Assembly: GCA_009663005.1 (NCBI GenBank)
Contig: VIGQ01001451.1
Coordinates: forward strand, 15,001-27,500
DNA length: 12,500 nucleotides
Direction: 5' to 3'
Source of the DNA: Actinidia chinensis
Lineage: Eukaryota > Streptophyta > Magnoliopsida > Ericales > Actinidiaceae
The translations under genes were made by a program, and so were the position numbers. Below the pieces are notes generated by a model. That model saw only the letters and a program-made list of their open reading frames with translations, was not told the origin of the DNA and searched no databases. Below are positions 9,467-12,500 of this stretch, one piece after another (positions within the stretch are counted from its first letter, which is position 1; every line of letters begins with the position of its first letter).

Positions 9467-10365
9467 GAAATCATTTTAAAAAGTAAGACTTTCAGGACAT
9501 GAGTTGTCTTGAAATATTGAACTGCTCTTTAAAATCTTTTAGATTATGTATAGTCTTTTTAGACTTATAACCATGAACTGTGGTAAGCTTGTAGCATTCC
9601 CCGGTTTTGAATCAGAGTGGTGTGATGTCTAAAGTAACTATTACTGATATGGTGTTTTCCGTGTAAGATTCATGTATCCTCATTGTAACGCATTTGGGTC
9701 CTCCAACTTCCCAGTATTACTTGCTTTTTCATGGTCTTCTACTCTCTAATCTACCCCATGTTGCCCGTTTGTACCCTACCTAAACGTCTTAGATAGAGGA
9801 AGAATTTCTTATCGTATTGATTCCATGGGTATAGATTCGATTCAACCAAAGAAAATCGGGGAAGTCTAATCGGACTAGACCGAGTAGGTGATGGTGTCAA
9901 TACCTAAGGGAAGCTTAAACGAAATAGGTCGACTCGAACTAACCGATTTTTGTGTGGATTCCTAAATTGATTACACTACAAATGCAATGCCACAAAAAAA
10001 ATGTATAATCCAACCGATTCTCCAATCTCCACAAATATTTCAACTCTGTTTCCAACAAATCAAGAAATTTACCCCAATCGATCCTCCAATCTCTGCATAC
10101 AAAGTAATACCACCGATAAATAATTAGCACAAAGCTTAATCACCTTTAAATCCACCTCCTATCTAAATGAATGCATAGACCCCTAAAAATAAAAATAAAT
10201 AATCCTAAAAACTAACACAAAAAATTAAAACAAGGTTACTAATATGGACTTAGCCATAGATGTCCTTACTATGGTAGATGAATGGTGAAGCAGTCTGTTG
10301 GATTGCATGAGGACTGAGGTTCGTGTTCAAGCACGCCTCTTGCGGTCCCTTATGCGAAACTATAC
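9467..10365 (-). other. 5' leader and degraded gag start of the element
   Basis: About 900 bases between the primer-binding site and the recognisable gag piece. The part near 9660-9720 might be degraded gag N-terminal coding sequence, but no motif is secure. The remainder, especially 9960-10240, is A-rich on the plus strand, as expected for an untranslated leader. It includes a diverged duplication listed separately. Confidence 0.45.
10013..10095. repeat. Diverged short duplication in the leader, period about 63 bases
   Basis: ACCGATTCTCCAATCTCC at 10013-10030 recurs as AATCGATCCTCCAATCTCTG at 10076-10095. Only the ends of the unit are clearly alike, so this is either an old partial tandem duplication or a short dispersed word. 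Confidence 0.4.
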
Positions 10366-10383
10366 TCCCTGGCAACGCCGTCA
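10366..10383 (-). other. Primer-binding site resembling tRNA-Asp
   Basis: The minus strand reads TGACGGCGTTGCCAGGGA. This matches the complement of the plant tRNA-Asp 3' end at 15 of 18 positions, from recalled knowledge of that primer site. It lies six bases inside the LTR end at 10390, the correct place for priming minus-strand DNA synthesis. tRNA-Asp priming is typical of Athila and related elements. The three mismatches fit age-related decay. Confidence 0.8.
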
Positions 10384-10614
10384 AAAACTTGATTCGCTCC
10401 CAGAAGTGAATTCCTTACTGTAAGTGTACGGGTCGTGAAGTAGTAATAAAAATCGTAGAAAAACGCGAGTAATTGGATAAAATCATAAATTGAGTTGATC
10501 AAACATGAATTTAATGTAAACAATTACAAAAATATTGAAAACTATGAATCTCTAAGCTAGAAAGCTGTAAAAACCCTAAAAATAATGTGTCTCCCTCAAA
10601 AAATCGTAAAGAGG

Positions 10615-10623
10615 TATATATAG
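10615..10623 (-). promoter_or_regulatory. TATA-like box of the right (5') LTR
   Basis: CTATATATA on the minus strand, about 740 bases inside the 5' end of the LTR. It aligns with CTATATAG at 3896-3903 in the other LTR. The 28-base block just downstream on the minus strand (10567-10594) is identical in both LTRs. It would drive the element's RNA leftward. Activity is inferred from conservation and position. Confidence 0.55.
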
Positions 10624-10676
10624 ATATCATAGTTTGAGTCCTACTAGAATTGAAATTCTGGCCCAAAATTCTTCTT

Positions 10677-10970
10677 AGCGTTCGAACGCTCACCGTTGCC
10701 ATTCGAATGCCAAGGTTTGGGGCAGACTTTTTCAACTTTTCAGCTCTCTATGAAATTCTGGCATTTGAGCCCTAAGGCCTGTGACAAAATTCATCAATTA
10801 TTCAAGCCTCTATACGTTGGAATGCTCCATAGAAGTGTTTGAACCCTTAAAACACAATTCTTTCAATTTTTCAGATTAGCGTTTGAACGCCATGCACAAA
10901 TTCCTATATTTCTAGCATTCGAACGCCAGGCACAAATTCCTGGTTTTCTTCCCAGCGTTCGAACGTTGAG
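10677..10970. repeat. Cluster of GCGTTCGAACGC-like palindromes, right LTR U3
   Basis: AGCGTTCGAACGCT at 10677-10690 is a perfect 14-base palindrome and CATTCGAATG at 10700-10709 a perfect 10-base one. Related sites are GCGTTTGAACGC (10879-10890), GCATTCGAACGC (10915-10926) and GCGTTCGAACGTT (10955-10967). They lie about 55-350 bases upstream of the TATA-like box in the element's orientation, which is where enhancer repeats would be expected. Several also head the local tandem units. Confidence 0.7.
10879..10970. repeat. Tandem repeat of 36-40 bases headed by the palindrome
   Basis: Two full units start at 10879 and 10915 and a partial third at 10955. Each starts GCRTTYGAACG, and the first two continue with CCAKGCACAAATTCCT. 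The left LTR has the corresponding area in a more diverged form (4230-4330), so the duplication either predates insertion and has decayed there or expanded in this copy. Confidence 0.7.
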
Positions 10971-11358
10971 TATAATTTTAGCTACCTTTGACTTTTTCTC
11001 CTTTTTCTTCATAGACTGTTTGAAGTTGTTGGAGTCCATATCTTGCGACGTTCGTTAGATGTAAACTTGTATAATTTTGTGAGATTTTTCCAACGGCGGA
11101 TCTTCCATTCCATTCCGAGCTATGGGTGAAAGCTTTCACAATTTTCAAGACAAATCCTGGCAACATTCCTCGATATGCGTGCCCGCACTTTAGATCACTT
11201 TTATGGCTCTAAATCTTCTTATCTATCAATATTTATCTGCAATGAGGGCAAATACGACTTTCAGTATAAGACACAATATAAATGATATAATTAATCTAAT
11301 CTAAAACTAACTTAAGTTAGTTTAACGGCGTTTAGACTGCAATTATGCAGTCCAATCA

Positions 11359-11835
11359 ATAAGAGAAGTTTGAAAAAGTAAAAAGTTTATTAAAATTTAT
11401 AAAAAACCATACTAAAGACAAAAAATTTAGATAATTTGTTGTGTAAAAATATTTTTTTTTGTTCTGTAGTGAACTCTTTTCCAAACTACTGATTTATTTT
11501 TAATTTTTAGACTCCTCTCATCTAGAGGAGCAAAAAATATAAAAATTTGATCAATTGATGAAAATTTTTTATAAAAGAAGAAAAAACTCAAACTAAAGTA
11601 GTTAACAAATCTAAAAAAAAACTATGTCAACCTGAGCCTTAATCTTTTAGATGAATTGATAATTAACACTTAAACATGGTATCAGGTCAGCAATATATCT
11701 TGTGTTCAAACTTTACTGTTAATTTGATAATTAAAAGACTTGCTCGTTTTTGAATGGTTTATGGAGAAAAGTTTGGCTACACATAAAAGATCGTGTTGAG
11801 AATATAAATAATAAAATTATTAATTTATCTCTCAA
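11359..11835. other. Right flank adjoining the LTR, AT-rich, no gene
   Basis: The sequence directly after the LTR end is strongly AT-rich with poly-A and poly-T runs and no meaningful open frame. The first five bases, ATAAG, would be the target-site duplication, but no copy is found next to the left LTR. It contains one weak copia-type primer-site-like match, listed separately. Confidence 0.55.
11677..11685 (+). other. Possible tRNA-iMet-type primer site relic (copia-like)
   Basis: TGGTATCAG preceded by AACA matches the first nine bases of the primer-binding site that copia elements use with initiator tRNA-Met. The match breaks after nine bases and no LTR or coding homology was seen on either side. 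It may be a tiny relic or chance. Confidence 0.25.
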
Positions 11836-12123
11836 AGAGCATCCATATCAAACTAGCTAAACATGTTTGTTTGGCTAATTTAACTAATAAAAAATTTGAA
11901 ATTGTCCACATTGGACTACTCAAAACAATCCACAAATTTATTTTTTCTACAGTTCCTAGTCAAAAAAATGACTAGAAACTATTCACTGACTATCTACTTT
12001 TTTTTTATTTCACTAAAGCTAGCATAGTTAAAAATAAAAAAACAACTAACTAAAATAAAAGAGATGATTTTATTTTTAAGTTAAAATTTGGCTCAATTTT
12101 AGTAAGGCTGACGTGGATGCTCT
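11836..12123. mobile_element. MITE, 288 bases, AGAGCATCCA terminal inverted repeats
   Basis: The ends are AGAGCATCCA at 11836-11845 and its exact reverse complement TGGATGCTCT at 12114-12123. Comparing the inward 26 bases gives 20 matches (both ends include TCA at positions 13-15 and CTAAA at 22-26). The inside is AT-rich with no open frame. Size, inverted ends and lack of coding capacity fit a miniature inverted-repeat transposable element. No clear target-site duplication is present, so the superfamily cannot be assigned. Confidence 0.65.
11951..11980. repeat. Hairpin near the centre of the MITE
   Basis: Arms of 12 bases with one mismatch (AGTTCCTAGTCA at 11951-11962, TGACTAGAAACT at 11969-11980) enclose a six-base A loop. 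The hairpin lies about 14 bases from the element's midpoint. The element may therefore have been a longer imperfect palindrome. Confidence 0.6.
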
Positions 12124-12500
12124 ATTAACATCTCAAATTTTTAGATGAGTAGTTATGCCACAGTTCCTAAATTTGGATTAAGAAAAATTCTCTGAATTTA
12201 AAATAAAGAGTTTATATTCGCTTGTGTATGTGGGGTCGCATAACTGAATATATCTTACCATCGATTTTGAATTTGGGGAACATAGTATTTCTCTTTATAT
12301 TATTGATAGTTAATACTTTCATAGTACCAAATCTCATGCTTCAGCATTCTTAAAACCAATGCAACTTTCAATACATTACTTCAATATGAAATCTTTTACA
12401 CTATTGGATTCCTTGACCTAATTAAACTCATTTTGGTGTAGTCCCCAGAACCAAAAAAACCCAATTTTGAGGAAACCAAAGGGATTACAATCTTTTTGTC
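12124..12500. other. Right end of the window, no feature recognised
   Basis: AT-rich DNA with no open frame of note and no repeat or RNA gene that I could identify on either strand. Confidence 0.5.

Larger units (their letters stand above)
2763..11358 (-). mobile_element. Degenerate Athila-like Ty3/gypsy LTR retrotransposon
   Basis: Two diverged direct repeats (LTRs) enclose about 5.6 kb of internal sequence. Read on the minus strand, this holds a tRNA-Asp-like primer site next to the right LTR, then gag, protease and a reverse transcriptase fragment in the canonical Ty3/gypsy order, and a purine-rich run before the left LTR. The right LTR begins TGATT and ends AATCA on the plus strand, the expected TG...CA ends. 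The tRNA-Asp primer site, long LTRs and the gag and protease motifs fit the Athila/Tat branch, with Athila favoured by inference. All coding parts have stops or frameshifts. The C-terminal part of reverse transcriptase, RNase H and integrase were not detected, so the copy is defective. The left terminus is uncertain within about 15 bases, and no target-site duplication was found. Confidence 0.8.
10390..11358 (-). repeat. 5' LTR of the Athila-like element (right copy, shorter)
   Basis: The repeat begins TGATT at 10390 and ends AATCA at 11358, giving a perfect 5-base terminal inversion. It is followed inward by the primer-binding site, which fixes it as the 5' LTR of a minus-strand element. Most of it aligns with 3733-4743. 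Shared segments include words around AACACAATTC (10850, 4201), TTCAAGCCTCTATAC and TTATGCAGTC near the outer end. It lacks about 900 bases of the left LTR, with the junction near 10447-10455. The copies are clearly diverged, so the insertion is old. Confidence 0.88.

Noticed and set aside
1..12500. CRISPR array, bacterial operon, rRNA or complete tRNA gene
   Set aside because: No regularly spaced repeats with unique spacers, no compact gene arrangement, and no rRNA or full tRNA sequence was seen. The content is plant transposable element DNA.

Overview
The window is plant nuclear DNA without an intact gene. It is AT-rich, has no long open reading frame, and is built of decayed transposable elements. 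Weak sequence similarities to plant-specific Ty3/gypsy proteins and a tRNA-Asp-type primer site point to a flowering plant. The species cannot be told from the sequence.

Most of the window (about 2763-11358) is one old LTR retrotransposon lying on the minus strand, so it reads from right to left. Its parts are in the expected order: 5' LTR (10390-11358), degenerate tRNA-Asp primer-binding site (10366-10383), leader, gag remnants (about 9460-8563), aspartic protease remnant (about 7830-7474), a reverse transcriptase N-terminal fragment (7240-6989), a long non-coding stretch, a weak polypurine tract (4744-4755) and the 3' LTR (about 2763-4743). The combination of primer site, long LTRs and the gag and protease motifs fits the non-chromoviral Athila/Tat branch, most likely Athila. 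Every coding part carries stops and frameshifts. The rest of reverse transcriptase, RNase H and integrase were not found, so the copy cannot be autonomous. The LTRs differ in length, mainly because the right one lacks about 900 bases present in the left. Both carry a matching TATA-like box beside a 28-base identical block, and a cluster of GCGTTCGAACGC-like palindromes in U3.

The left flank (1-2762) holds a diverged three-copy tandem repeat of about 137 bases, a short GC-rich tandem repeat and a C17 tract, but no recognisable gene. The right flank (11359-12500) holds a likely 288-base MITE (11836-12123) with imperfect 26-base terminal inverted repeats and an internal hairpin, plus a weak copia-type primer-site-like match. 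Nothing here suggests a new functional system. The points of interest are the decay pattern of the element and the repeat architecture of its LTR promoter region.
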